The notes under the pieces: model-generated
What the model was told of the DNA's origin: nothing
The model's input: the letters and a program-made list of their open reading frames with translations, nothing else
The model's database searches: none
Source: DASPSR01 sp035516175
GTDB taxonomy: Bacteria > Nitrospirota > UBA9217
Reading direction: 5' to 3'
Assembly (NCBI GenBank): GCA_035516175.1
Contig: DATJAO010000069.1
Coordinates: 1-64,000 of the forward strand
DNA: 64,000 nt
Made by a program: the position numbers and the translations under genes
In this document: positions 17,104 to 25,777 of the stretch, piece after piece
Position numbering within the stretch: position 1 is the first letter of the stretch
Layout of the letters: every line of letters starts with the position of its first letter

Positions 17104-17717
17104 AGAATGAGTTTGAGGATGCGGGGGAAGAAGATGCAGAGTGGCGTGCTGCGACACCCGAGGATGTCCGTGACCAGGAGGGCGCTCCGTCTGCGATTAC
17201 AGCAGAAGAACGGGAGGAGCTTAAAAGGGCGCTCGAGCAGAAAACGAGAGAGGCCGAGGAGGAGCACGACAAGTATCTCAGGCTCTATGCGGAATTCGAC
17301 AATTACCGCAAGCGCATTCAGCGTGATCTCGTGGATTTCCGTAAATACGCAAACGAACAATTCGCGCTGGAACTCCTGACCGTGGTAGACCATCTGGGGC
17401 TTGCCCTTAAACACGCGGCCGAGGGCGGCAATACGATTCAGGGATTGCGCGAGGGAGTGGAGCTCGTGTACAAGCAGCTCCGCGACGTTCTCGAAAAATT
17501 CGGCATCAAGGCCTTTCCAGCCGAAGGACAGACCTTTGACCCATCCCGGCACGATGCCATGATGCAGGCGGTTACGGACGAGGTGCCCGAGAACACCGTT
17601 GTGCAGGTAATGCAGGACGGCTATTTGTACCACGACAAGGTCTTACGCCATGCGAAGGTGAGTGTTTCCAAAAAGCCTCAGGCGGATCAGGAGGCAGCAA
17701 CAAAACAGGCAGAATAA
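17100..17717 (+). CDS. grpE: Nucleotide exchange factor GrpE
   Basis: GrpE releases ADP from DnaK. The 205-residue protein has an acidic start, a long dimerising helix (about 35-95) and the DnaK-contact beta domain with the signature GIKAFPAEGQTFDPSRHDAM near residues 137-156, then VVQVMQDGYLYHDKVLRHAKVSVSK. Its start overlaps the hrcA stop (ATGA), so translation is coupled. dnaK follows after 139 bases, which include a short palindrome GCATTC-TTCA-GAATGC near 17800. Confidence 0.95.
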   Translation: MKNEFEDAGEEDAEWRAATPEDVRDQEGAPSAITAEEREELKRALEQKTREAEEEHDKYLRLYAEFDNYRKRIQRDLVDFRKYANEQFALELLTVVDHLGLALKHAAEGGNTIQGLREGVELVYKQLRDVLEKFGIKAFPAEGQTFDPSRHDAMMQAVTDEVPENTVVQVMQDGYLYHDKVLRHAKVSVSKKPQADQEAATKQAE

Positions 17718-17856
17718 ACACGGTTACATGAGTAGCACATTCCAAAGAATTCCAGATGATCAAATTAGATGACGCTTGTGCTATTTAAGGTATATACCAA
17801 AGCATTCTTCAGAATGCAGGATCTGAAAATTATCAACCGGTCTTAAGGAGGACAGT

Positions 17857-19782
17857 ATGGCAAAAGTGATAGGAATCGATCTGGGGACGACCAACTCCTG
17901 CGTTGCGGTCATGGAAGGAGGGGAGCCCGTCGTTATCCCGAATTCAGAAGGCAGCCGCACAACACCGTCAGTGGTGGCTATCACCGAGAGCGGTGAACGG
18001 CTCGTAGGGCAGATCGCAAAGCGGCAGGCGATCACCAACCCCGATAATACGATATTCTCGATCAAGCGTCTCATCGGCAGAAAATACGATTCGCCGGAGG
18101 TCACCGAGGCGAGGAAACATCTGCCGTACAAGATCATGAAGGCGGCGAATGGCGACGCCCATGTGGAGATCCGGGGCAAGGTTTATAGCCCTGCGGAGAT
18201 TTCAGCGATGATTCTGCAGAAGATGAGGCAGACAGCTGAAGATTATTTAGGGGAAAAAGTCACGGATGCGGTGATCACCGTGCCGGCGTATTTCAACGAC
18301 AGCCAGCGGCAGGCCACAAAGGACGCGGGCCAGATCTCGGGTCTGAACGTGCTCAGGATCATCAACGAGCCTACGGCGGCATCGCTGGCATATGGCATGG
18401 ACAAAAAGAAGGACGAAACCATTGCGGTGTACGATCTGGGCGGCGGTACGTTCGATATCTCCATCCTTGAGCTTGGTGAGGGCGTGTTCGAAGTGAAGTC
18501 AACGAACGGCGATACATTCCTGGGCGGAGACGACTTCGATGAGCGGATCATCAAGTGGCTCGCGGACGAGTTTCTGAGGGATCAGGGCATCGACTTGCGC
18601 AAGGACAAGATGGCACTTCAGCGCCTGAAAGAGGCCGCGGAGAAGGCAAAGTGTGAATTGTCCACGGTCATGGACACTGAGATCAACCTGCCATTCATCA
18701 CCGCGGACGCGAGCGGGCCTAAGCACCTGCTCTATAAGCTGTCACGGGCCAAAATGGAGCAGCTCGTCGACGATCTCGTCAAGAAAAGCGTTGATCCCGT
18801 CAGGAAAGCGCTCACCGATGCAGGCAAATCTGTCGAGCAGATCAACGAAGCAGTACTCGTCGGCGGCATGACGCGCATGCCCAAGGTGATTCAGACGGTG
18901 AAGGAGTTCTTTAAGAAGGATCCGCACCGCGGCGTGAATCCCGACGAGGTCGTGGCCATCGGCGCTGCCATACAGGGCGCAGTACTTACCGGCCAGGTAA
19001 AGGATGTACTGCTTCTCGATGTGACCCCTCTGTCTCTCGGCATTGAGACCCTCGGCAGCGTAACCACGAGGCTCATAGAGAGGAACACCACGATCCCGAC
19101 CAAGAAGAGCCAAGTGTTCTCCACGGCGTCGGACAACCAGACCGCGGTATCCATCCATGTGCTCCAGGGAGAGCGCGAGATGGCCTCGGATAACAAGACA
19201 CTCGGAAGGTTCGAGCTGGTCGGCATTCCGCCGGCACCGCGCGGCATCCCTCAGATCGAGGTGACCTTCGACATCGATGCGAACGGCATCGTGCACGTGA
19301 TGGCCAAGGACCTCGGTACGGGCAGGGAGCAGTCGATCAAGATCACGGCTTCCAGCGGCCTGAGCAAGGAAGAGATCGACAAGGCGCTCAAAGAGAGCGA
19401 AGCGCACGCAGCTGAAGACAAGAAGAAACGCGAGCTTGCCGAGGCGCGTAACGAGATTGACACCCTTATCTACTCTGTCGAGAAGTCGGTAACGGATTAC
19501 GGTGCAAAGCTTACAGAGGCGGAACGCTCGGACATTCAGAAGGCGCTCGAGCAGGCAAAGAGCGTCAAAGATGGTTCGGACATCGACGCCATCAAGAAGG
19601 CGGTGGCCGATCTCTCCAAGGCATCGCACAAGCTCGCCGAGGAAGTCTACTCTAAGATGAACAGGGAGCAGGGCCAGACCGGGACGGGAGGCGCTTCAGG
19701 TAGCACGGCTGGCGACGGTCGCAAACCGGAAGAGAAGGTCGTTGACGCTGAGTTCGAAGAAGTGGACAAGGACAAAAAGTAA
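17857..19782 (+). CDS. dnaK: Chaperone DnaK (Hsp70)
   Basis: The 641-residue Hsp70 is full length. It begins with GIDLGTTNSCVAVMEGG. The phosphate-binding motifs YDLGGGTFDISI and the VLVGGMTRMPKV block are intact, the linker VLLLDVTPLSLG is present, and the substrate domain and lid end in EEVDKDKK-type acidic residues. TAAGGAGG precedes the ATG. It closes the hrcA-grpE-dnaK unit and is followed by a strong terminator, so dnaJ at 20068 is a separate transcript. Confidence 0.97.
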   Translation: MAKVIGIDLGTTNSCVAVMEGGEPVVIPNSEGSRTTPSVVAITESGERLVGQIAKRQAITNPDNTIFSIKRLIGRKYDSPEVTEARKHLPYKIMKAANGDAHVEIRGKVYSPAEISAMILQKMRQTAEDYLGEKVTDAVITVPAYFNDSQRQATKDAGQISGLNVLRIINEPTAASLAYGMDKKKDETIAVYDLGGGTFDISILELGEGVFEVKSTNGDTFLGGDDFDERIIKWLADEFLRDQGIDLRKDKMALQRLKEAAEKAKCELSTVMDTEINLPFITADASGPKHLLYKLSRAKMEQLVDDLVKKSVDPVRKALTDAGKSVEQINEAVLVGGMTRMPKVIQTVKEFFKKDPHRGVNPDEVVAIGAAIQGAVLTGQVKDVLLLDVTPLSLGIETLGSVTTRLIERNTTIPTKKSQVFSTASDNQTAVSIHVLQGEREMASDNKTLGRFELVGIPPAPRGIPQIEVTFDIDANGIVHVMAKDLGTGREQSIKITASSGLSKEEIDKALKESEAHAAEDKKKRELAEARNEIDTLIYSVEKSVTDYGAKLTEAERSDIQKALEQAKSVKDGSDIDAIKKAVADLSKASHKLAEEVYSKMNREQGQTGTGGASGSTAGDGRKPEEKVVDAEFEEVDKDKK

Positions 19783-19797
19783 CAGAACACCCACAGC

Positions 19798-19845
19798 AAG
19801 AGGATAGCAGGGGAAGAGTTACCTGAACCTGTTATCCTCTTTTTT
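19798..19845 (+). terminator. Terminator after dnaK
   Basis: AAGAGGATAGCAGG (19798-19811) pairs with CCTGTTATCCTCTT (19828-19841) with one G-U pair, followed by a T-run. Confidence 0.88.
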
Positions 19846-20067
19846 GTGATAAGCCGAATAATAGCTATGAGACACCTCGGAGAAAGCTAATAGCAATTAC
19901 ACGGCAAAAATCCCCAATAAATCCAAAATTCGAATTTCCAAAATGGCGAAGGGCCGATAGTTTTGAGTATGGCGTTGTTGTTTTGATTGGATTTGTTACT
20001 TGGGTCTTGGAGCTTTCTTTGGCTTGCTGCCTCACGCAAGCCTCACATTTAACAGACGAAGGACACT
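19846..20067. other. AT-rich spacer between dnaK and dnaJ
   Basis: No gene is seen. The spacer contains CCAAAATTCGAATTTCCAAAA and TTGGATTTGTTACTTGGGTC-type runs, which resemble the AT-rich dispersed spacers before moaC and before the second transketolase gene. No CIRCE or clear promoter for dnaJ is visible. Confidence 0.4.
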
Positions 20068-21186
20068 ATGGCAACGGATTATTATGAATTGCTCGGCGTG
20101 CACCGGAACGCTACTGATTCCGAGATCAAGCGCGCCTACCGCAGGCTCGCTCACGAGTACCATCCGGACAAAAATCCGGGCAACAAGGCATCCGAAGAGA
20201 AGTTCAAGGAGATCAACCAGGCGTACGAGGTCTTGTCAGACGCCCAGAAACGTGCCTATTACGACCAGTATGGAACGGCTCCCGGAGCGCAGGGTGGCCC
20301 AGGCTTCGGCGGGTTCGGCGCAGGTATGGGCATGGGGGACATTTTTGGCGATATCTTTGAGGAGTTCTTCGGGGGCGGTCGCGGCAGGGCACGGGCGATG
20401 GCGGGTGAGGATCTTCGGTACAACCTTCGGATCAGTTTCGAGGATGCGGCCTTCGGCACTACGACCAAGATACGTGTTCCCCGCTGGGAACGGTGCCCCG
20501 ACTGCGAGGGGAGCGGTGCCAAACCTGGCACTTCGCCGGTAACGTGCACGGTCTGCCACGGTGCGGGCCAGGTACGCACGCAACAAGGATTCTTCAGTAT
20601 CAGCAGGACCTGCTCCCGCTGCAACGGAGAAGGCAAGGTCATCACCGACCCATGTCCGACTTGCCGGGGCCGGAAGCGGGTGGAGCGTGAGCGGACTCTC
20701 TCAGTCAAGATCCCCGCGGGCGTGGAAACGGGCAACACCATCCGCTTGACGGGCGAGGGCGAACTCGGCTCTTATGGCGGACCACCTGGGGATCTCTATG
20801 TGTACCTCGCGGTGGATGAGCACTCTCTGTTCAAACGGGACGGGCAGGATATCATCTGCGACGTGCCGATCAGCTTCGCACAGGCGGCGCTCGGCGCCGA
20901 GATCGAGGTCCCTACGCTCACCGGAAGCACTAAGCTGAAGATCCCGGCTGGCACCCAGCCGGGCCATGTCATTCGGCTGCGGGGGAAGGGGTTCCCGAAC
21001 TTGCGCGGCTCTGGTTCCGGCGATCAGCTCTGCAAGGTTGCCGTGGAGGTCCCGTCAAAGCTCACTAGCCGCCAGAAAGAACTGCTCCAGGAGTTTGAAG
21101 GCCTGAATGGTGATAATGCCACGCCTATCACCAAAGGATTTTTTGAGAAGGTCAAGGAGATATTCGACGAAAAGGCCAAGAAATGA
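20068..21186 (+). CDS. dnaJ: Chaperone DnaJ (type I Hsp40)
   Basis: The 372-residue co-chaperone stimulates DnaK ATPase and binds unfolded proteins. The J domain has YHPDKN with the essential HPD near residue 33. A Gly/Phe-rich segment follows (GFGGFGAGMGMG). The zinc-binding region shows four repeats: CPDCEGSG, CTVCHGAG, CSRCNGEG and CPTCRGRK. The C-terminal substrate domains are complete. The gene is separated from dnaK by a terminator and an AT-rich spacer, so it likely has its own promoter. Confidence 0.96.
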   Translation: MATDYYELLGVHRNATDSEIKRAYRRLAHEYHPDKNPGNKASEEKFKEINQAYEVLSDAQKRAYYDQYGTAPGAQGGPGFGGFGAGMGMGDIFGDIFEEFFGGGRGRARAMAGEDLRYNLRISFEDAAFGTTTKIRVPRWERCPDCEGSGAKPGTSPVTCTVCHGAGQVRTQQGFFSISRTCSRCNGEGKVITDPCPTCRGRKRVERERTLSVKIPAGVETGNTIRLTGEGELGSYGGPPGDLYVYLAVDEHSLFKRDGQDIICDVPISFAQAALGAEIEVPTLTGSTKLKIPAGTQPGHVIRLRGKGFPNLRGSGSGDQLCKVAVEVPSKLTSRQKELLQEFEGLNGDNATPITKGFFEKVKEIFDEKAKK

Positions 21187-21383
21187 GAGTGGGCAAGAAC
21201 AAAAACTTTAGTCATAATATGATGAAAATTGACGTTGGGAGCTCTCCAATCTAGAATATGACCATCTACCTTAAGGGTGCAACCGAAAGTGTATCACCGC
21301 TCTTGCAGCTGCGATTGAACTTCATTGGAACCCGAGTGATCGCGGCACTTTTTGTCACTGACCAATATCAATAGATAAGAGCG

Positions 21384-21438
21384 AAAAATAATGCCCGTCC
21401 CCATGGCAATAGCAGGTACTTGCCAACGGGGCGGGCAT
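21384..21438 (-). terminator. Terminator of the 21472 gene
   Basis: Read on the minus strand, ATGCCCGCCCCG (21438-21427) pairs with CGGGGACGGGCAT-like bases (21402-21391) and is followed by TTATTTTT. One base is bulged. It lies just after the stop of the minus-strand gene. Confidence 0.75.
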
Positions 21439-21471
21439 GATGTGTCTTTCACCTCTCTCTTCATCCTTAAA

Positions 21472-21741
21472 CTATGCTGCCTTCGTGTGGAAAGACTTGA
21501 TCATCTCTGGGGTGATTTTACCTACTTCCACAATGCGCGCCTTGTTCCGCAGGAAGGTGGGAACGAGGTCCAGCGCATCGTTCCTGCTGTTCACATCGAC
21601 AATGGCATAAGCGGTGTGATCTCCTGCCTTGCAGCCAAAATCAAATTTTCCCAGAATGTCCCTCCCTTTCCCCAATTCCTCATCAAGTGCCCTCAGGCAC
21701 TCTTCCTTTGTATGTGGTGACTCAATTATATACCGTGCCAT
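21472..21741 (-). CDS. Small ferredoxin-like-fold protein of unknown function
   Basis: An 89-residue protein starting MARYIIESPHTKEECLRALDE. The alternating strand/helix pattern and length suggest a dimeric alpha-beta barrel-like fold such as GYD or muconolactone-isomerase-like proteins. The Cys of KFDFGCKAGDHTAYAIVD is the only notable residue in the middle. GGAGGTTCATT precedes the ATG. It is a single gene with its own terminator. No function can be given. Confidence 0.7.
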   Translation of the reverse strand: MARYIIESPHTKEECLRALDEELGKGRDILGKFDFGCKAGDHTAYAIVDVNSRNDALDLVPTFLRNKARIVEVGKITPEMIKSFHTKAA

Positions 21742-21948
21742 AATGAACCTCCGTTCTCAGCCCCCTTCTTCGTTCTTACTGTTGATAGAGGACTATATTG
21801 GTCTTTTATACATGATTAAAATATAGCACAAGCCTAGCTTTCTGTCAAAAAGGGGATATAATTTTATTAGCGGCAGAACGCAGTTTCTCCGCTAAACGGC
21901 AGCATATTGTTATAATAATGTAACAGGCAAATTTGTTTTGGAGGTACC

Positions 21949-22722
21949 ATGGTTCCTTATCCCCATATTGACCCGGTTATCGTGCATATTGGTCCTTTTG
22001 CCGTGAGATGGTACGGCATCATGTACCTTGTCGGATTTACCGCGTCCTACGCACTTGTCAGGCATCAGGTAAAGAAACGAGGTCTTCCCCTCAGCGGGGA
22101 CTTCCTGGATACACTCTATACCTGGATATTTCTTGGACTGATGATTGGTGCGCGTCTTGGATATGTGATTTTTTACGACCTGTCTTCCTATCTCAGCCAT
22201 CCTCTGGAAATTTTTGCAGTTTGGCATGGGGGGATGTCGTTCCACGGGGGATTCATCGGGAGCGTGCTCGCCGGGGTATGGTGCTGCAAACGATTCAAGG
22301 CGGATCCCTGGCAAGTGGCGGACCTTATTATAGTGACGGCACCAATCGGGCTCGGTTGCGGCAGGCTGGGGAATTTCATCAACGGCGAACTCTTCGGTAG
22401 GGTTACCAATGTGCCGTGGGGAATGGTCTTTCCCGCTGGCGGACCGCTCCCGCGTCACCCTTCGCAGCTCTACGAATTCCTCCTTGAAGGCATCGTGCTC
22501 TTTACCATTTTGTGGATTATGAAGGACAGGCTGCGCAGACCGGGTAAGCTCACGGCACTGTTTGTTATACTGTATGGAGTATTCAGGTTTGTTGCTGAAT
22601 TTTTCAGGGAGCCCGACCCGCAGCTCGGCTTCATCGCGGGTCCTTTCACCATGGGACAGCTCCTGAGTTCGCTCATGGCATTTGCGGGAGCCGTGCTCCT
22701 GTATCTGAGGAGAAAGCGCTGA
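21949..22722 (+). CDS. lgt: Prolipoprotein diacylglyceryl transferase Lgt
   Basis: The inner-membrane enzyme transfers diacylglycerol from phosphatidylglycerol to the lipobox Cys of prolipoproteins. The 257-residue protein has about seven transmembrane helices. The Lgt signature is complete: GARLGYVIFYDL, HGGMSFHGG, and GRLGNFINGELFGRVTNVPWGMVFP followed by RHPSQLYE. GGAGGTACC gives a strong ribosome site. Two likely lipoprotein clients lie in this window, including the lipobox protein at 57176. Confidence 0.96.
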   Translation: MVPYPHIDPVIVHIGPFAVRWYGIMYLVGFTASYALVRHQVKKRGLPLSGDFLDTLYTWIFLGLMIGARLGYVIFYDLSSYLSHPLEIFAVWHGGMSFHGGFIGSVLAGVWCCKRFKADPWQVADLIIVTAPIGLGCGRLGNFINGELFGRVTNVPWGMVFPAGGPLPRHPSQLYEFLLEGIVLFTILWIMKDRLRRPGKLTALFVILYGVFRFVAEFFREPDPQLGFIAGPFTMGQLLSSLMAFAGAVLLYLRRKR

Positions 22723-22843
22723 TCCGAATGCCAGAGTTCCTGGTCCGCACGCAGGCTTCGGTTTTGTGGTAAAATCATGCATTTCTGAAAAAAAATCATT
22801 GTTATGGCGTCTTGGGATAGGGTATTATAGTGGCCTTCTCTTT

Positions 22844-23464
22844 ATGGATACGATAATTTTTCTAAAAGGCCTTATTCTCGGCTTTGTGATCGCCGCACCC
22901 GTAGGTCCAATCGGCGTGCTGTGTGCACGGCGCACGCTGACGCATGGGAGGCGAGCGGGTTTCTTCTCCGGTATGGGAGCGGCTACAGCCGATGCCATCT
23001 ATGGCTTTATCGCCGCTTTTGGCCTCACCTTCGTATCGAACTTTCTTATCGGCCACCAGTTCTGGCTCAGGCTCGTTGGTGGTACGCTCCTGTGCCTCTT
23101 GGGGACGAAGACGCTTATTTCGGTACCCAAAGAAAACAGTGAACTTCCCCCATCGGCGCGAAAGTATGCCGGGATGTACACTTCCACATTCCTCCTTACG
23201 CTCACGAATCCCATGACGATTTTCTCTTTTGCAGCGGTCTTTGCCGGGTTTGGCTTGGCGGGCACAAGGGGGAGCGTGACTTCTGCGGGGATACTGATTC
23301 TCGGGGTATTCCTCGGCTCGGCGCTTTGGTGGCTCCTCCTGGTCGGCGTCTTCAGCCTTTTCAAAAAAAGGTTCGAGCATCACGAATTGCAATGGGTAAA
23401 CATGATTGCGGGCCTGATCATCGCCGGGTCAGGGATTCTCGCGTTGTTGAGTCTTGAATGGTAA
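22844..23464 (+). CDS. LysE/RhtB-family amino acid exporter
   Basis: The ATG at 22844 is preferred over 22766 because it starts directly with the first membrane helix, as in the family. The 206-residue protein has six predicted helices. The N-terminal signature GFVIAAPVGPIGVLCARRTL matches the LysE/RhtB motif (GxxxGxxxGP..P), and TLTNPMTIFSFAAVFAGFG matches the second conserved block. It would export amino acids or small metabolites by proton exchange; the substrate is unknown. No Shine-Dalgarno is visible. A TATTAT box lies 15 bases upstream. Confidence 0.85.
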   Translation: MDTIIFLKGLILGFVIAAPVGPIGVLCARRTLTHGRRAGFFSGMGAATADAIYGFIAAFGLTFVSNFLIGHQFWLRLVGGTLLCLLGTKTLISVPKENSELPPSARKYAGMYTSTFLLTLTNPMTIFSFAAVFAGFGLAGTRGSVTSAGILILGVFLGSALWWLLLVGVFSLFKKRFEHHELQWVNMIAGLIIAGSGILALLSLEW

Positions 23465-23793
23465 CAGGTAACAGCAGCCTCCAGTGCAGATACCGGTTGT
23501 ATCAAACATCTTTATTCTGTCTTCATTTTCTGCAGCAGCGTCTTCCTGATTCCGTCTCTTCCACCGCATTCATTCCCCTATAAGAGTACAGAAAAAAAGG
23601 TTTACAGTTGGGACGTTTTTGTCTGGAAACACAGCAAGTAACAAAAAAATGACACAATTTGCAATATGCCATGTAAACATGAACTGCTCTGATAGCCGGA
23701 AAAAAGTGTCACGTATTAAATAGGTGATTTCAGCTCCTTGAAGGCAAAGCAGTAGTTTTTTATTACACAATGACACGAAGGAGGTATGAGTTT
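23465..23793. other. Intergenic stretch without recognised gene
   Basis: About 330 bases, AT-rich toward its right end. No ORF has support, and no terminator is obvious for the LysE-type gene. Confidence 0.5.
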
Positions 23794-23919
23794 ATGAAAG
23801 TCTGTTTTCCCGTTCAGCAGGATGATAGCATGCACTGTTCACGTCAAAGCGCCTTCCGGAGTTCACTCACCAGGGGGGCCTGCGGTGGCCACAGTCATGG
23901 CGGCGGGTGCGCGCATTAA
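23794..23919 (+). pseudogene. Internally deleted NifX/NifB-like (dinitrogenase FeMo cofactor family) gene
   Basis: A strong ribosome site (AAGGAGGT, 23778-23785) precedes an ORF of 41 codons. Its first residues MKVCFPVQQDDSM match the start of the small NifX/NifB-C-terminal-like proteins. Its last residues CGGHSHGGGCAH match their His/Gly/Cys-rich end. The family is about 110-125 residues, so some 70-80 central residues (the cofactor-binding core) are missing while the frame is kept. The simplest reading is an internal deletion. A short functional metal-binding peptide cannot be excluded. Confidence 0.5.
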
Positions 23920-24592
23920 CGATACAGCAACTCTGGACAGAAAAGGATGGAGATGGATTTTGTAAGTCACGACCGGGGATATTGTTATCCCTTCTGTGTT
24001 TTGATGAACCGGCAGAAGGGCCCGTTCCAAGGCCCGTGCAGAGCGATGCAAAAAACGACCACGGCGGCGAGTGAGAACTTTATGAAATTTGAGTACGGAT
24101 ATGCATCTGAACTGCAATGCCTTCCTAGTGAATTCCGGAACCTCTTCGCCAAGGGAGAAGGCCGTGCTCGCAGACAGCGCTCTACCCGAAGGCGCTGTGG
24201 GGCAGAAGGAGCAAAGAAACGAAAATTACCGCAAGGCGTGTGTGTTTTGTAAAATCGGTATGCGTCCTTCTGCAAAGAGGCATAATACACTAGCAGACAG
24301 GCCGGGAGGGTTCCTTGCTCACTGTCGGACGGCGGTCAGCCAATCTATCTTCTTTCCACAGAGTATATTAAAATGCTGCCATGGTTGTGAGATGTGATAT
24401 CTAATGAATAACTATCGTTTACGCCGTATTATCATAAATGTGCTATACTTAATTACAAAGCAATGCCGGATTCAGGATACGAGTGGTCTGGTATAGTAGA
24501 GGAAAAGAAGCATGAAAGATTCCCATGATTTAGTCGGGGGAAAATCGACTAATATAACATGACGGTACGATGAAATGAAAAAGGAGGGAAAG
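23920..24592. other. Apparent gene-decay region
   Basis: No intact gene is supported. Short protein-like stretches occur in shifting frames (for example GDIVIPSV followed in another frame by DEPAEGPVPRPVQSD near 23970-24050), as in a decayed coding region next to the deleted NifX-like gene. CTATACTTAAT near 24442 may be part of the promoter of the rubrerythrin gene that follows. Confidence 0.35.
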
Positions 24593-25078
24593 ATGGATGC
24601 TCTTGAGCTGGCGATGAAGATGGAAAAGGACGCGATAAAGTTCTATAGCGAGGCTGCGCGAAAGACGAAATATCCTGCCGGTAAAAAAATGTTTGATACG
24701 ATCACGGAGGACGAGAAGAGGCATCTTGAGATGATATCCCAAATAATCAAAGGGCTTAATGTGACGCACAAAGATGTTAGTCCCATGAAGAATGTGAAGA
24801 CAGTCTTCGAGTCCATGAAGAACGAGATGATGAAGAAGGTTGAGGCTTCCGCAGATGAACTCGAGGCGTTCAAGGTAGCCATGAAAATGGAGCAGGAGGG
24901 GATGGAGTTCTATAAAAAAACTCTTGCCGGAGCCAAGAAAGAGAAGGAAAAGGCCTTGCTCGAAAGGCTTATCCAAGAAGAACAGCAGCACTATGCCATC
25001 TTTGCGAACACCTACCAGTTCCTCGCAAAAACCGGGGACTGGTTCCTCTGGGAAGAGCGTGGGATCGTTGAGGGATGA
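24593..25078 (+). CDS. Rubrerythrin-type diiron protein
   Basis: The ATG at 24593 follows AAGGAGGG at a normal distance; an in-frame ATG at 24575 is less likely. The 161-residue protein has the four-helix ferritin-like domain with KMEKDAIKFYSEAA, EDEKRHLEM, KMEQEGMEFYKK and EEQQHYAIF, supplying the Glu and ExxH iron ligands. There is no rubredoxin Cys pair, and the C terminus ends in GDWFLWEERGIVEG, a Trp-rich tail common in this subgroup. The likely role is peroxide handling in an anaerobe. Codon use and spacing look normal despite the decayed DNA upstream. Confidence 0.88.
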   Translation: MDALELAMKMEKDAIKFYSEAARKTKYPAGKKMFDTITEDEKRHLEMISQIIKGLNVTHKDVSPMKNVKTVFESMKNEMMKKVEASADELEAFKVAMKMEQEGMEFYKKTLAGAKKEKEKALLERLIQEEQQHYAIFANTYQFLAKTGDWFLWEERGIVEG

Positions 25079-25199
25079 TGTGAATAGAAGATTGCAGAAT
25101 GTGGAATGCGAATGTGAATGACGGAATGAGGAGCAGAAAAATGTGATTTGGCAATTACGTCAATTGAAATCCTCGCTCGCATTGAGCAGGGAGGTGCCT

Positions 25200-25475
25200 A
25201 TGAAATACACGAATGTTGCATTAAAGGATAAGATCATGGAGATGTATCCGGAGATCAATAAGTATAATCTGTCGGTGGGACTGGATCTCGACGAACGGAA
25301 GAACGCATATCTTATAACGTTCAAACGCGGCACAGAAGTCCTCACCACTCATCTTGAGAAGAAAGATGCTGATGACTGCATGAATGGGATCAAGTGCTTG
25401 TACCTTGGCGTGCAGGTCGAGCAGTTCATCAAGAACTTCGAGGAAAGGGTGGCGTTCGGAAGGAAGGTGGCATGA
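25200..25475 (+). CDS. Small hypothetical protein
   Basis: The start ATG 25200 has GGGAGG eight bases upstream; a longer frame from 25143 lacks a ribosome site. The 91-residue product contains two Cys (DDCMNGIKCLYLGVQ) and alternates predicted strands and helices. No family is recognised. It lies 120 bases after the rubrerythrin gene on the same strand, and the next structure downstream is a bidirectional terminator, so the two may be co-transcribed. Confidence 0.65.
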   Translation: MKYTNVALKDKIMEMYPEINKYNLSVGLDLDERKNAYLITFKRGTEVLTTHLEKKDADDCMNGIKCLYLGVQVEQFIKNFEERVAFGRKVA

Positions 25476-25600
25476 ACTGCCGCGCAGATCTGCGGTCGGG
25501 AGATAACCCACGCAGGCTTTTAGGGAGCCCATAGCTATGCCCTATTGCGGAGATGGCAATGAAAGTGAAATGCGTTTGAGCAGACCCTCATACGGCGAAA

Positions 25601-25642
25601 AATGAAAGAGCTCGAGACATGCTGTCTCGAGCTCTCATGTTT
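25601..25642. terminator. Bidirectional terminator
   Basis: AGAGCTCGAGACA (25607-25619), loop TGC, TGTCTCGAGCTCT (25623-25635), followed by CATGTTTTTG on the plus strand and TTTCATTTTTC on the minus strand. It ends the plus-strand unit from the rubrerythrin side and the minus-strand radical SAM/peptide unit. Confidence 0.88.
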
Positions 25643-25671
25643 TTGAAACCATGCCCGCGGCAGGGCATAAA

Positions 25672-25734
25672 TCAGCAGGAGCTTTTGCATTTGCAGGTTG
25701 TTGCCATTTTTTTCGAGACCTTCTTGATCGTCAT
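25672..25734 (-). CDS. Cys-rich 20-residue peptide, probable RiPP precursor
   Basis: An excellent ribosome site (AAAGGAGGT, seven bases before the ATG on the minus strand) precedes a 20-codon ORF reading MTIKKVSKKMATTCKCKSSC, ending at TGA. The N-terminal half is basic and leader-like, and the C-terminal half holds three Cys in the pattern CxCxxxC. It lies 43 bases downstream of a radical SAM/SPASM enzyme on the same strand and before a shared terminator. Small Cys-rich peptides next to SPASM enzymes are typical maturation substrates. The arrangement resembles the Geobacter 'geopeptide' annotation, a recalled name not checked here. Confidence 0.7.
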   Translation of the reverse strand: MTIKKVSKKMATTCKCKSSC

Positions 25735-25777
25735 AAGGCACCTCCTTTCCCCAACGTATTCCATCAGATTGAGGCAA

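Noticed and set aside
23947..24397. Two open frames of about 100 codons
   Set aside because: Odd composition, no ribosome site and no domain; the region looks decayed.
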